Shown piece by piece: positions 33,538 through 41,678 of a stretch of DNA of 64,000 nucleotides. How positions within the stretch are numbered: position 1 is the stretch's first letter; the number at the start of each line of letters is the position of its first letter. The stretch spans positions 124,001-188,000 of the forward strand of contig NZ_JYIW01000021.1 in NCBI RefSeq assembly GCF_000956525.1, written 5' to 3'. Origin of the DNA: Microbacterium oxydans. Its GTDB lineage: Bacteria > Actinomycetota > Actinomycetes > Actinomycetales > Microbacteriaceae. Below the pieces are notes generated by a model, which did no database searches, was not told the DNA's origin, and saw nothing but the letters and a program-made list of their open reading frames with translations. A program made the translations under genes and the position numbers.

Positions 33538-36054
33538 GTGGTGATCGCCCACGCGCGAAGAAGAGGTGCGCATGATTCGCGCGGCTCCCGTCGGCGCCCG
33601 GTTGCGGCCGCCGGCGCTGTCGCGGCTCTCGTCGTTGGTCTTCTGGCGGCGGTGAGCACGGTGGGAGCTCCGGTCCCTGCCGCTGCGGCTCCCGGCGACG
33701 CGTTCGATCCGGCAGCGCCGGTGGTGTTCATCGCGCAGAACAGCCCCTCGCAACTGCAGCGTGCGCAGACGATCGGGGACGGGTCCTTCGTGTTCAGCGA
33801 CGAAGGCGGGGCTGCGCCGGTCGGCTACAACGCGATCGGCTTCAATGAGGCCGACGACTTCATCTACGCCATGGTGTCGGGCAATGCGACCCCCGGGCTT
33901 CCGCTCGGCTCGCTGGTCCGTGTCGGCGAGGGGGGAACGGTCACGCGCGTGGGCACTTCGGTGTACACGCACCCCGCGACCGGGTCCACCCGGTTCTTCT
34001 CCGGGGCGTTCAATCCCGCCGACGGCCTCTATTACATCTCCGATTCCGGCCCCAACACCACGGTGCATGCGATCGATGTCGCCACCGGAGACGTGGTCGA
34101 CACGATCGACCTCGGCGTGCAGCCGGGCGTGCAGGACTTCGCGTTCGCGGACGGGTTCGCCTGGGGTGCGAACAACGCCGGTGACCTGCGCCGCATCGAT
34201 GTGCAGGCCGGGAGCGTCACCGTCTTCCCCGGAGTGATGCCGCCCACGACCGGCGGCTATGGCGGAGTGTGGAACTTCGGAAACGGGAACCTGGGCTTCT
34301 CAGCGAACGCGACCGGCGACGTCGTCCAGCTCGAGATCACCGATGGCGCCGCAGCAGTCCCCGGCTTCACGATCGTCTCGACCGTTCCCGGCCCCGGGTC
34401 CGACTTCAACGACGGCACGGCCATTCCGGGGCGTCCCGTCGACCTCGACATCGACAAGACCACTCCAGCGACGCATGAGCCTGGCGCACGCGTCAGCTAC
34501 GGGATCATGGTGACGAACAACGGGACCGGCGCCTCGAGCGGCTGGACCGTCACCGACACCCTCCCCGCCGGCCTCAGCAACCCCGCCGTGGTCGGAGACT
34601 TCACCGTCGAGCTGAGCGGGAGCACCCTGACCGTGAGCGGTGGGCGTCTGGCCCCCGGCGAGTCCGCCACCTTCCAGATCGAAGCGGATTCCGGCGCGCC
34701 CGTCGATACCTGCCTGTCGAACACCGCGACGGTGCTCGGCAACGAAGACGATCCCGTCACGGGGAACGACTCGGCGACGGCCGTCACCTGCGTCGTCGCC
34801 GTCCCGGTCGCGTCCTTCTCCCTCAAGAAGTCCGTCGAGCCGGAGATGGCCGCCCCCGGTGACGTCGTCACCTACGACATCGCGGTCGCGAACACCGGAG
34901 AAATCGCCTACACCGACGACGACCCGGCGTCGTTCATCGATGACCTCTCGGGTGTGCTCGACGACGCGGTGTACAACGACGATGTCTCCGCCGGCGGGGC
35001 GATCGACGGTGACCTGCTGACATGGTCGGGCCCGCTCGAGGTGGGGGAGACGCTCCAGGTGACCTACTCCGTGACGGTCGACGATCCGGTCGGCGGCGAC
35101 TTCTCGCTGCGGAACACGGTCGCCCCCGCGGCCACGGGCGGAGTGTGCGTCGATGGTGGTTGCGGCACCGACACCGCCGTCTCGGCGTACTCGGTCGAGA
35201 AGCGGGCCGATGTGCAGAGCGTGGTGGGCGGAGGCGTGGTCACGTACCAGGTGACGGTGACCAACACCGGACGGAGCGCGTACACCGCGGAGGCCCCGGC
35301 ATCCTTCGTCGATGACCTCTCCGGCGTGCTCGATGACGCGACCTACAATGGTGACGCCACCGCAGGGGCCGTCGTGATCGGTGACGAGCTGTCGTGGAGC
35401 GGAGCGCTCGGCGTCGGCGAGTCCGTCACCGTGACGTACTCGGTGACCGTCGATCGGCCGGAGAACGGCGACCGGATGCTGCGCAACACTGTGGCCGCCG
35501 ATGGACCGGGCGGCGCCTGTGCGGATCCGGCGGCGTGTCTCGTCGAGACGCCGGTGGCGGACTTCCAGGTGCGCAAACAGGTGTCCGCCGAGCGCGCGTC
35601 CGTCGGCGACACCGTGCACTTCACGGTCACGGTGACCAACACCGGTGCGGTGCCGTTCACGAGCGACGTCCCGGCGTCGTTCACCGACGATCTGACCGAC
35701 GCACTCCGCTTCGGCACCTACGACGGCTTCGCCAGCGGCGGCGCCACCTACGACGAGCCCGTCCTGTCGTGGTCCGGCGCGCTGGGCGTGGGCGAGACGG
35801 CGACAGTGAGCTACTCGGTGACCCTGAACCGTGTCGGAGAGTTCCGCAACGTCGTGACGACTCCGAGTGGATCGGGCGGCAACTGCGTGCTCGGTTCGAC
35901 CGACGAGGACTGCGGCACCGTGACGACGGTGTCTCCGCCAGGCCTCGCCGTGACCGGCGGCCCCCTGTGGATGGGCGGCGGGCTCTGTGGAGCGCTGCTC
36001 ATGGGGGCGGGGCTGTGGCTCGCCGTCCGTCGACGCGTGGGGCAGAAGGAGTAG
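33538..36054 (+). CDS. DUF11-type repeat surface protein with LAVTG wall anchor (copy 1)
   Basis: 838 residues from a GTG at 33538 with GGAGGGGGAGG six bases ahead. Signal peptide about 1-48. Residues 50-300 look like a beta-propeller-type domain (YNAIGFNEADDFIYAM, GAFNPADGLYYISD, GVWNFGNGNLGF). One DUF11 module (about 300-420) and three closely related repeats follow, each with TYxVTVTNTG, PASFxDDL and GVGExVTVTYSVT motifs. LAVTGG at about 803, a helix and RRRVGQKE end the chain. LAxTG is the motif favoured by class E sortases. It follows the membrane sigma factor and may be its target or ligand. Confidence 0.9.
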   Translation: MVIAHARRRGAHDSRGSRRRPVAAAGAVAALVVGLLAAVSTVGAPVPAAAAPGDAFDPAAPVVFIAQNSPSQLQRAQTIGDGSFVFSDEGGAAPVGYNAIGFNEADDFIYAMVSGNATPGLPLGSLVRVGEGGTVTRVGTSVYTHPATGSTRFFSGAFNPADGLYYISDSGPNTTVHAIDVATGDVVDTIDLGVQPGVQDFAFADGFAWGANNAGDLRRIDVQAGSVTVFPGVMPPTTGGYGGVWNFGNGNLGFSANATGDVVQLEITDGAAAVPGFTIVSTVPGPGSDFNDGTAIPGRPVDLDIDKTTPATHEPGARVSYGIMVTNNGTGASSGWTVTDTLPAGLSNPAVVGDFTVELSGSTLTVSGGRLAPGESATFQIEADSGAPVDTCLSNTATVLGNEDDPVTGNDSATAVTCVVAVPVASFSLKKSVEPEMAAPGDVVTYDIAVANTGEIAYTDDDPASFIDDLSGVLDDAVYNDDVSAGGAIDGDLLTWSGPLEVGETLQVTYSVTVDDPVGGDFSLRNTVAPAATGGVCVDGGCGTDTAVSAYSVEKRADVQSVVGGGVVTYQVTVTNTGRSAYTAEAPASFVDDLSGVLDDATYNGDATAGAVVIGDELSWSGALGVGESVTVTYSVTVDRPENGDRMLRNTVAADGPGGACADPAACLVETPVADFQVRKQVSAERASVGDTVHFTVTVTNTGAVPFTSDVPASFTDDLTDALRFGTYDGFASGGATYDEPVLSWSGALGVGETATVSYSVTLNRVGEFRNVVTTPSGSGGNCVLGSTDEDCGTVTTVSPPGLAVTGGPLWMGGGLCGALLMGAGLWLAVRRRVGQKE

Positions 36055-36147
36055 CGGCTCGGCGGATCACTTCGGCCGTCGGTGGCAGCGGGTTCGGATG
36101 CCGGTGACGTGCCGCAGCATCGTCGAGACGCTACTCCGCGGTGCCGG

Positions 36148-36435
36148 TCAGCTCACAGTGAAGCGGTGCTCTTCGACGCTATTGAACGTCAGACCGAACC
36201 AGAACAGGAGCAGCGGCAGCAGGTTGTACAGGGTGAGGGCTGCAGCGATGCCCCACAGCCAGATCTGTTTGCGCCGGGATTTCCTCAGACGGGTGAGCCG
36301 TGACGCGAGAGCAACAAGCAACGGGGCGCCGATGAAGAGCCACGCGGAGGCGATGACGAGCAGGAGCCACAGTGCGAAGAACCAGTCGGCTGCCTGTTGC
36401 AGGTACCTTCGCCTCGCAGTCTGTTCGTGTCTCAT
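36148..36435 (-). CDS. Small two-helix membrane protein
   Basis: About 95 residues. Two hydrophobic segments (FFALWLLLVIASAWLFIG near 20-45 and IWLWGIAAALTLYNLLPLLL near 58-82) are separated by a basic loop (RLTRLRKSRRKQ). The second of two adjacent ATGs (36435) is six bases from GGAGG and is preferred. I do not recognise a family. It lies in a less GC-rich stretch that also carries secreted proteins and IS remnants, so it is probably an accessory gene. Confidence 0.7.
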   Translation of the reverse strand: MRHEQTARRRYLQQAADWFFALWLLLVIASAWLFIGAPLLVALASRLTRLRKSRRKQIWLWGIAAALTLYNLLPLLLFWFGLTFNSVEEHRFTVS

Positions 36436-36477
36436 CATCGCCCTCCGCGAAATCTCATCGTCTGGGTCGGTTTCAGC

Positions 36478-37143
36478 CTAGCCACCGACCTGCCACGTCG
36501 ACCGGACGCCGCCCTTGGTGTATGCGTTATGCAGGCCGACGGTGAAATTGGCGGGGATCGGTGTGGCCAGTGCAAGGTTGAACGTCTCAACTGAGTCCGC
36601 CTTCGACGATGCTCCCGGCTTCGGGCACTTTCGGTCGGATACGGTCGCGCCAACGGCATAAGAGCCTGGCTTGCCGCAAGTGTGTTCCCCCGTCAGGCCC
36701 CGGTAAGTGCCAACCCAGGCATAGGAGCCATCCCAGTACGTAGTACCGGCGTGGACTTCCTTGACGGTGCCCGCCCAGTAGCTGTGGGTCCACGTTGCGC
36801 CCTGCACGGCGCCCGCTGCGGCTTTCGCGACGAACGAAGAAGTCTCAGCGCGGTTCATGCCGAGCTCGTCGGCGGCCTTCGTGGCCTGATCGGTCCCGAG
36901 CGTGAACCGCTGTTCAGTCACGATCTCAATCCCGTCGCACAACCCTGCTTGGGATGCGGCGCTCGGGTCACACCCTTCCAACGCCACATCCTCGGTGGTC
37001 GTCGTCACTGATTGGTACCGCGTCGTAGAAGCGTCCTGCATGGCCGCGGCGCTTGCTGGGAGGGGGAACGCGAGAGCAGCGAGAAGTGCGACAGCCGCCC
37101 CCGCGGCTACGCGAGTGGTCCGGCGGTCGGTTTCATTCAACAT
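36478..37143 (-). CDS. Secreted hypothetical protein
   Basis: 221 residues from an ATG at 37143. The signal peptide is clear (TTRVAAGAAVALLAALAFPL then ASAAAMQ, cleavage near residue 33). The mature domain has four Cys (ALEGCDPS, AGLCDGIE, EHTCGKPG, DRKCPKPG) and aromatic-rich strands (WTHSYWAGTVKEV, YWDGSYAWVGTYRG), suggesting a small disulfide-bonded beta domain. No catalytic or anchoring motif. Unrecognised. Together with the membrane protein downstream and the secreted protein at 37598 it forms a small accessory group; base composition is lower in GC than the flanks. Confidence 0.72.
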   Translation of the reverse strand: MLNETDRRTTRVAAGAAVALLAALAFPLPASAAAMQDASTTRYQSVTTTTEDVALEGCDPSAASQAGLCDGIEIVTEQRFTLGTDQATKAADELGMNRAETSSFVAKAAAGAVQGATWTHSYWAGTVKEVHAGTTYWDGSYAWVGTYRGLTGEHTCGKPGSYAVGATVSDRKCPKPGASSKADSVETFNLALATPIPANFTVGLHNAYTKGGVRSTWQVGG

Positions 37144-37255
37144 TCGAGAGTCTCCAGTCTGTGCAAGCGGTACTTGCAAGCGACTTACAATACGCACAGA
37201 TGGGCTAGTTAATACCTCATATGACTACAGAGAATGAGACAAGAAGTGAGTATCG

Positions 37256-37463
37256 TTGACGGTTCGGTTGAGCCCAACGCGACGCACGATGATCGCAGAG
37301 CTGGCGGTCGCGGCGCTCCGAAACGCCGTCGTGCTGCGAGAGCCCGTCGGGACGACGTTGCCCTCGCATCGAGGGTCTCAGTGTCTGTCGCGGAAGTTCG
37401 TCGATCAGCTCCGCCAAGCAGGCTTACCGGATCGATGAGACTCGTCGGCGGCTGTTCCGAGAA
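37256..37463 (+). pseudogene. IS3-type transposase (orfB) fragment, frameshifted and truncated
   Basis: The plus strand reads AELAVAALRNAVVLREPVGT, then SHRGSQCLSRKFVDQLRQAG, which is the integrase-core segment of IS3-type transposases (normally HSDRGSQFRSRKFVDxLRQAGL). One extra base near 37425 shifts the frame; the next frame continues LTGSMRLVGGCSEN, the expected GSMGRVGACxDN motif. The reading stops at about 37460, where it meets a reversed fragment of another IS. The upstream part of the gene and both IS ends are missing, so it is dead. Confidence 0.75.
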
Positions 37464-37550
37464 CTTCCGTCCCGGCCGCCCCGTCGGCTTCGGCAGCATC
37501 CCCTCGATCAGAGACCACTGACCATCCGAAAGCAACTGAAACCGCGACAC
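37460..37550 (-). pseudogene. IS5-type transposase, first ~30 codons only
   Basis: From a GTG at 37550 the minus strand reads MSRFQLLSDGQWSLIEGMLP then KPTGRPGRKFSE, the typical N-terminus of IS5-family transposases. The match breaks at about 37460 where the IS3 fragment begins on the other strand, so over 80 percent of the gene has been lost. The frame that stays open to 37209 beyond this point is a chance fusion. Confidence 0.78.
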
Positions 37551-37597
37551 AGAATCAGGTTGTCAGCCGATGTCCCCAACCATTTGTCAGACGCGCC
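37551..37597 (-). mobile_element. IS5-type element left end
   Basis: From 37597 the minus strand begins GGGCGCGTCTGACAAATGG, which looks like the terminal inverted repeat of an IS5/IS427-type element, followed by a short leader to the transposase start. The outer edge abuts the stop codon of the secreted-protein gene at 37598. The opposite end is absent. Confidence 0.55.
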
Positions 37598-38254
37598 CTA
37601 ACCGCACTGGAGCTTGTAATCGCCGGAGCTCAGTTCGGCTTCTGCAGCGATGACATCTTTTGCCCCGGAGGCTTTGAAGTACGAGACGACGCGGAACGTG
37701 TGCTGCCCGGTCCCGTTGCACGCGTACAGGACGCTCTTCTGCTCCATGTTCCACGTGCCAAAACTTTCGACGGCCTTAGTCACGGGAACCCACAGCCATC
37801 CGTTGTGCATGAACACGACTGATCTGATGTACGTCTTCTTAACCGCGCCCCAGCAGCTTGTGATGGAGGGCTTGGCGCCCACACCGCCGGACGGTAGCCC
37901 CTTCGCGGAAGATCGTTTCCACAAGTTTCCTACCGCGAAGTGGCAGTTTCCTACCACCGTCGCTCGCGCTGTCGCCCCCGGCGTCGATTCAGAAGTGCTG
38001 ACATCCGTGCCCGATCCGAGCGCATCCATCTCCGCATCCGTCATCACCACAGCGTCAGCCGGGAGGGGTGTTCCATCCGGGTAGATGAGGTACTCATCAG
38101 GTACGTCCACCGAACTTGTCGCCGTGAGCGGCGGAAGGTCGAGCTCATCGCTTCCCGCTGAGGCCGCATAGGCCGGGCTACCAGCTGCCACGGTTCCGAG
38201 GAACAGTGACCCAGCGATAAGAAGACCGATCCCGCGATAGTGAAGGTGCCTCAT
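37598..38254 (-). CDS. Secreted hypothetical protein ending at an IS junction
   Basis: 218 residues with a clear signal peptide (GIGLLIAGSLFLGTVAAG, AYAASAG; cleavage near 31). An acidic propeptide-like stretch (DELDLPPLTATSSVDVPDEY) is followed by a mature domain with four Cys (GNCHFAV, TSCWGAV, LYACNGT, LQCG) and tryptophans. I do not recognise the family. The TAG stop at 37598-37600 touches the IS5-type end, so the last residues may have been altered or cut by the insertion. Probably an accessory exported protein. Confidence 0.7.
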   Translation of the reverse strand: MRHLHYRGIGLLIAGSLFLGTVAAGSPAYAASAGSDELDLPPLTATSSVDVPDEYLIYPDGTPLPADAVVMTDAEMDALGSGTDVSTSESTPGATARATVVGNCHFAVGNLWKRSSAKGLPSGGVGAKPSITSCWGAVKKTYIRSVVFMHNGWLWVPVTKAVESFGTWNMEQKSVLYACNGTGQHTFRVVSYFKASGAKDVIAAEAELSSGDYKLQCG

Positions 38255-38335
38255 CGCGAATTACCTCATTCTGATCAATGGCAGCGTGCTTCACGATGGC
38301 CAATGCCAATCGAATCGAGCTACGCACTCTCAGTC

Positions 38336-38518
38336 CTACTGAGAGTAGAGATCCATGTTCAGGCCTGTTGCCCGATACGGAACCGTGACTGGTGTCAGCA
38401 AGACGGACAGGCCACTGTCCGCTGCGTACTTCTCCTGAAACTCGTACGCGTCATCTTCGACGTCGAACACTCCGAGGAAACCAGGAGCATCCTCCAAGTA
38501 CACGATCCACACCATCAT
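38336..38518 (-). CDS. Small hypothetical protein (60 aa)
   Basis: 60 residues, acidic and aromatic (VWIVYLEDAPGFLGVFDVED, DAYEFQEKYAADSG, ending NMDLYSQ), with a residue mix typical of real small alpha/beta proteins and of accessory or phage-like genes. No signal peptide or membrane segment. Two adjacent ATGs (38518, 38515) lack a clear ribosome site. It lies upstream of the secreted protein on the same strand in the less GC-rich patch. Confidence 0.5.
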   Translation of the reverse strand: MMVWIVYLEDAPGFLGVFDVEDDAYEFQEKYAADSGLSVLLTPVTVPYRATGLNMDLYSQ

Positions 38519-38683
38519 GAAGGGAACGTAGCAGTTCCGGCCCAGTGATGAGAACTTGGCTGCGCTGCGGAGGGATCCGCGTGCAGCAGACCCGTCACAT
38601 CACCCTCGGGCTGCACCGACGAAAGTGGGTAACACTGCCCCGGGAGGGGGCCCGCACCGCCAGAGTCGACCTAAGTTGACATA

Positions 38684-38701
38684 GGTACTGCTATCAGTAC
38701 C
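38684..38701. terminator. Small hairpin downstream of the sugar-acid operon
   Basis: GGTACTG and CAGTACC pair perfectly around a CTAT loop, about 90 bases after the kdgK stop on the minus strand. It could end the operon. The rest of the 38519-38788 gap shows no gene. Confidence 0.4.
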
Positions 38702-38788
38702 GCAGCGCCCGTCGCATCTCGAACACGTTCACCGAGCGAAGACCGTCGTGCGGCATCCGCGCCGCGCCTCGCCTGCACCCCCAACCCC

Positions 38789-39742
38789 TCAGCGCCGAAC
38801 CGGGTCCGAATCGCCGTCGAGAAAGCGAGCGAGGTCGCGCAGCGTTGGCGCGGCCTCCCAGTCGCCGGGGGTGAGGCAGGCCATGGCGCCGCAGGCGTTC
38901 GCGCGGCGCAGGGTCGTGTCGACATCGAGTCCTTCGAGCAGCGCGCTCAGGTAGCCGGCGACGAACGCGTCTCCGGCGCCGACCGTATCGATCGCGTCGA
39001 TCACGAATCCGGATGACTCGACGACCGCATCGCCCGCGAACACCGTCGCACCGGCCGGGCCCTGCTTCAGAACGGTGGTCGCGCATCCGGCGTCCCGCAG
39101 CAGCGCAGCCGCCTCGGCGGACGACGCCTCCGGGTACAGGATGCCGAACTCGTCCGCACCGCCGAACACGATGTCGGCGAGTTCCGCGATCTCGCGCAGC
39201 ACGGGGCCGGCGACGGTCGCAGCTGCCAGCGCCGAGCGGTAGTTGATGTCGAAGCTCACCCGCACCCCGGCGGATCGAGCGCGAGCGACCGCAGCGAGCA
39301 CCGCGGAACGGGCCGTCGACGACAGCAGCGGCGTGATGCCGGTGACGTGCAGCAGCGAAGCATCCTCGATCCACCCATCGGGCAGATCCGCATCGGCGAT
39401 GCGAGAGCCGGCCGACCCGGCCCGGTAGTAGTGCACGGCGGTGGATGCGGCGGACGGCCGCTCCTTCACCATCAGGCCGGTCGGAGCATCCGTATCGACC
39501 ACGGTGCGGACGTCGACACCCTCGGCGCGGATCTCGCGCGCCACCCGCTCGCCGAGCGAGTCGTCGCCGACCCGGCCCAGCCACGACACAGCGACGCCGA
39601 GGCGGGCCAGCCCGATCGCGACGTTCGTCTCGGCGCCGCCGATGCCGAGGGCCATGCCGTGGGCGTGCCGCAATGAGCCGATCTCGGTCGTGCGCACGAG
39701 CGCCATGGTCTCGCCGAACGTGACGACGGATGCAGCGGTCAC
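38789..39742 (-). CDS. kdgK: 2-dehydro-3-deoxygluconokinase (PfkB family)
   Basis: 317 residues of the ribokinase/PfkB family: N-terminal GIGGAETNVAIGLARLGVAV, mid-chain VSFDINYRSALA, and the C-terminal DTVGAGDAFVAGYLSALLEG with the catalytic Asp in GAGDAF. KDG kinase is chosen over other sugar kinases because it is co-translated with a KDPG aldolase (GTGA overlap) and lies after mannonate dehydratase. It phosphorylates 2-keto-3-deoxygluconate at the 6-OH to KDPG. Last gene of the operon. Confidence 0.92.
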   Translation of the reverse strand: MTAASVVTFGETMALVRTTEIGSLRHAHGMALGIGGAETNVAIGLARLGVAVSWLGRVGDDSLGERVAREIRAEGVDVRTVVDTDAPTGLMVKERPSAASTAVHYYRAGSAGSRIADADLPDGWIEDASLLHVTGITPLLSSTARSAVLAAVARARSAGVRVSFDINYRSALAAATVAGPVLREIAELADIVFGGADEFGILYPEASSAEAAALLRDAGCATTVLKQGPAGATVFAGDAVVESSGFVIDAIDTVGAGDAFVAGYLSALLEGLDVDTTLRRANACGAMACLTPGDWEAAPTLRDLARFLDGDSDPVRR

Positions 39743-40383
39743 CGCGCGCAGACCTCGACGAAGGCCTGGGCGCGGTCACGCAGCGCCACCAGGTCGCCGC
39801 CAGCGAACGCGTCGCCGAGCAGCGGCCCGCCAACGCTCACGGCGACAGCGCCCGCGGCGAGCCATGCGGCTGCTCCGTCGAGATCGACACCGCCGGACGG
39901 CACCGCGACGAGGTCGGGGAACGGCCCCCGCAGATCCTTCAGATACGCGGGGCCGACCTGCCCAGCGGGGAAGATCTTCACGGCGGATGCTCCGGCCGAC
40001 CACGACGCGAACAGCTCGGTCGGGGTGAGGCCTCCGGGGACGATCGGCACACCGGCATCCGTCGCCTGCTGCACGAACTCGGCGGAGGTGATCGGGGTCA
40101 CGAGGTAGTGCGCCCCGGCATCCACCGCCCGCGACAGCTGATCGGACGACGTCACCGTGCCGATCCCGAGATCGGCCGCGCCACCGAACTGGGCGAGCAG
40201 TCGAGGGAAGTGGTCGAACGTGCCTGGTGTGGTGAGCGTCAGCTCGACGCTGCGGATGCCGGCATCGATCAGCACATCGAGCACGGCGTCGTAGTCCTCG
40301 GCACGCTGCGCCCTGGCGACGACGATGAGCCGCGAGTCGACGCTGCGCGATGGCAGCGCGACCCGGGCGACCTCACCAGTCAT
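39739..40383 (-). CDS. eda: KDPG/KHG aldolase
   Basis: 214 residues, the normal Eda length. Motifs: [12 protein letters not shown] (variant of the usual PVI start), Glu in [33 protein letters not shown]-like [19 protein letters not shown], and the Schiff-base Lys in [14 protein letters not shown]. It splits KDPG into pyruvate and glyceraldehyde 3-phosphate. Starts within the last 11 bases of manD and overlaps kdgK, so three genes are translated in a chain. Confidence 0.95.
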   Translation of the reverse strand: MTGEVARVALPSRSVDSRLIVVARAQRAEDYDAVLDVLIDAGIRSVELTLTTPGTFDHFPRLLAQFGGAADLGIGTVTSSDQLSRAVDAGAHYLVTPITSAEFVQQATDAGVPIVPGGLTPTELFASWSAGASAVKIFPAGQVGPAYLKDLRGPFPDLVAVPSGGVDLDGAAAWLAAGAVAVSVGGPLLGDAFAGGDLVALRDRAQAFVEVCAR

Positions 40384-41599
40384 GAACAGTGCCGTCGAGC
40401 AGGCGGTTCACGGGCAGGTACGCCTTCGTGTAGTCGTACCCGGCTGCTGCATCCTCATCGAGCTCGACACCCAGACCCGGGTTCTCGCCGGGGTGCAGGA
40501 AGCCCTTGTCGAAGGTGAACGAGGTCTGGAACACCTCGAGCGTCTGCTCGTTGTGCGGCATGTACTCCTGGATGCCGAAGTTGTGGATCGCGAGGTCGAG
40601 GTGCAGGGCTGCGGCCATGCCGACCGGCGAGATGTCGGTCGGACCGTGGATGCCGGACTTGATGCCGTAGATCGCGGCGAAGTCGAGCAGCTTCTTCATG
40701 GCCGTGATGCCACCGGTGTGGGTGACCGCCGAGCGGACGTAGTCGATCAGGCGCTCGGTGATGAGGGTCTGGTAGTCGTACACCGAGTTGAAGACCTCGC
40801 CGATCGCGAGCGGCGTCGTGGAGTGCTGGCGCACGAGGCGCAGCGCGGTCTGGTCCTCGCCGGGGGTGCAGTCCTCGAGCCAGAACAGGTCGTAGGGCTC
40901 GATGTCCTTCGCGAAGCGCGCGGCTTCGATCGGCGTCATCCGGTGGTGGCCGTCGTGCAGGATGCGCAGGTCGGTGCCGAAGTCCTCGCGGATCTGCGAG
41001 AAGATCCCCGGCATGTGGTTCAGGTAGTTGCGGGTGTCCCACCGCTCCTCGCTCGGACGGTCGCCTGAGCGCTTGGCGGGCTCGTAGTCGTAGCGCACCC
41101 CGGGGCCGGCGTTCGAGACGCCGTAGATCTGGCCGAGGCCGGGAACACCGGTCTGCACGCGCACCGCGGTGTAGCCGAGCTCCTCGTAGCCGGTGATCGC
41201 GTTCTTGAGGGCGGCGTAGTCGGTGCCGGAGGCGTGCGCGTAGACGCGGACGCCCTCGCGGCTGGCCCCGCCGAGCAGCTGGTACAGCGGCATGCCGGCC
41301 TTCTTGGCCTTGATGTCCCACAGCGCCATGTCGACGGCGGCGATCGCGGCCATCGTGACCGGGCCGCGGCGCCAGTACGGTCCGCGGTAGAGGTACTGCC
41401 AGGTGTCTTCGATCCGGTCCTCGTCGCGACCGATGAGCATCGATGCGACGTGATCGGCGAGGTAGGAGGCGACCGCGAGCTCGCGGCCGTTCAGGGTGGC
41501 GTCGCCGAGCCCGGTGATGCCGTCGGAGGTCGTGATCTTCAGCGTCACGAAGTTGCGGCCGGGGCTGGTGATGTTGACGTCGACGAGCTCGATGGTCAT
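40373..41599 (-). CDS. manD: D-mannonate dehydratase, enolase superfamily
   Basis: 408 residues typical of ManD/RspA: start [45 protein letters not shown], the catalytic DGHHR (metal Asp and His in [11 protein letters not shown]), Glu in [10 protein letters not shown], Glu in LAIGEVFNS, His in [10 protein letters not shown], and the conserved GIQEYMPH end. It dehydrates D-mannonate (or slowly D-gluconate) to KDG. The operon context of uxuB and kdgK supports mannonate. Separated from the MFS gene by a long hairpin. Confidence 0.95.
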   Translation of the reverse strand: MTIELVDVNITSPGRNFVTLKITTSDGITGLGDATLNGRELAVASYLADHVASMLIGRDEDRIEDTWQYLYRGPYWRRGPVTMAAIAAVDMALWDIKAKKAGMPLYQLLGGASREGVRVYAHASGTDYAALKNAITGYEELGYTAVRVQTGVPGLGQIYGVSNAGPGVRYDYEPAKRSGDRPSEERWDTRNYLNHMPGIFSQIREDFGTDLRILHDGHHRMTPIEAARFAKDIEPYDLFWLEDCTPGEDQTALRLVRQHSTTPLAIGEVFNSVYDYQTLITERLIDYVRSAVTHTGGITAMKKLLDFAAIYGIKSGIHGPTDISPVGMAAALHLDLAIHNFGIQEYMPHNEQTLEVFQTSFTFDKGFLHPGENPGLGVELDEDAAAGYDYTKAYLPVNRLLDGTVHDW

Positions 41600-41630
41600 G
41601 GCAGGGGTTCCTCAGCAGTGGGGGTGGTGC

Positions 41631-41661
41631 GGGGTGCGGCCGTTCGGGTCGGCCGCACCCC
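41631..41661 (-). terminator. Intercistronic hairpin between MFS and manD
   Basis: GGGGTGCGGCC and GGCCGCACCCC form a perfect 11-base stem around a 9-base loop in the 79-base gap. Since manD follows with its own ribosome site, it may reduce read-through or protect the manD mRNA end. Confidence 0.6.
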
Positions 41662-41678
41662 GAGTGGGGGTGGTTCGA

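Noticed and set aside
37209-37460. Continuation of the IS5-type frame as a 113-residue protein
   Set aside because: After FSE the translation is antisense to the IS3 fragment, so it is a chance fusion, not a gene.
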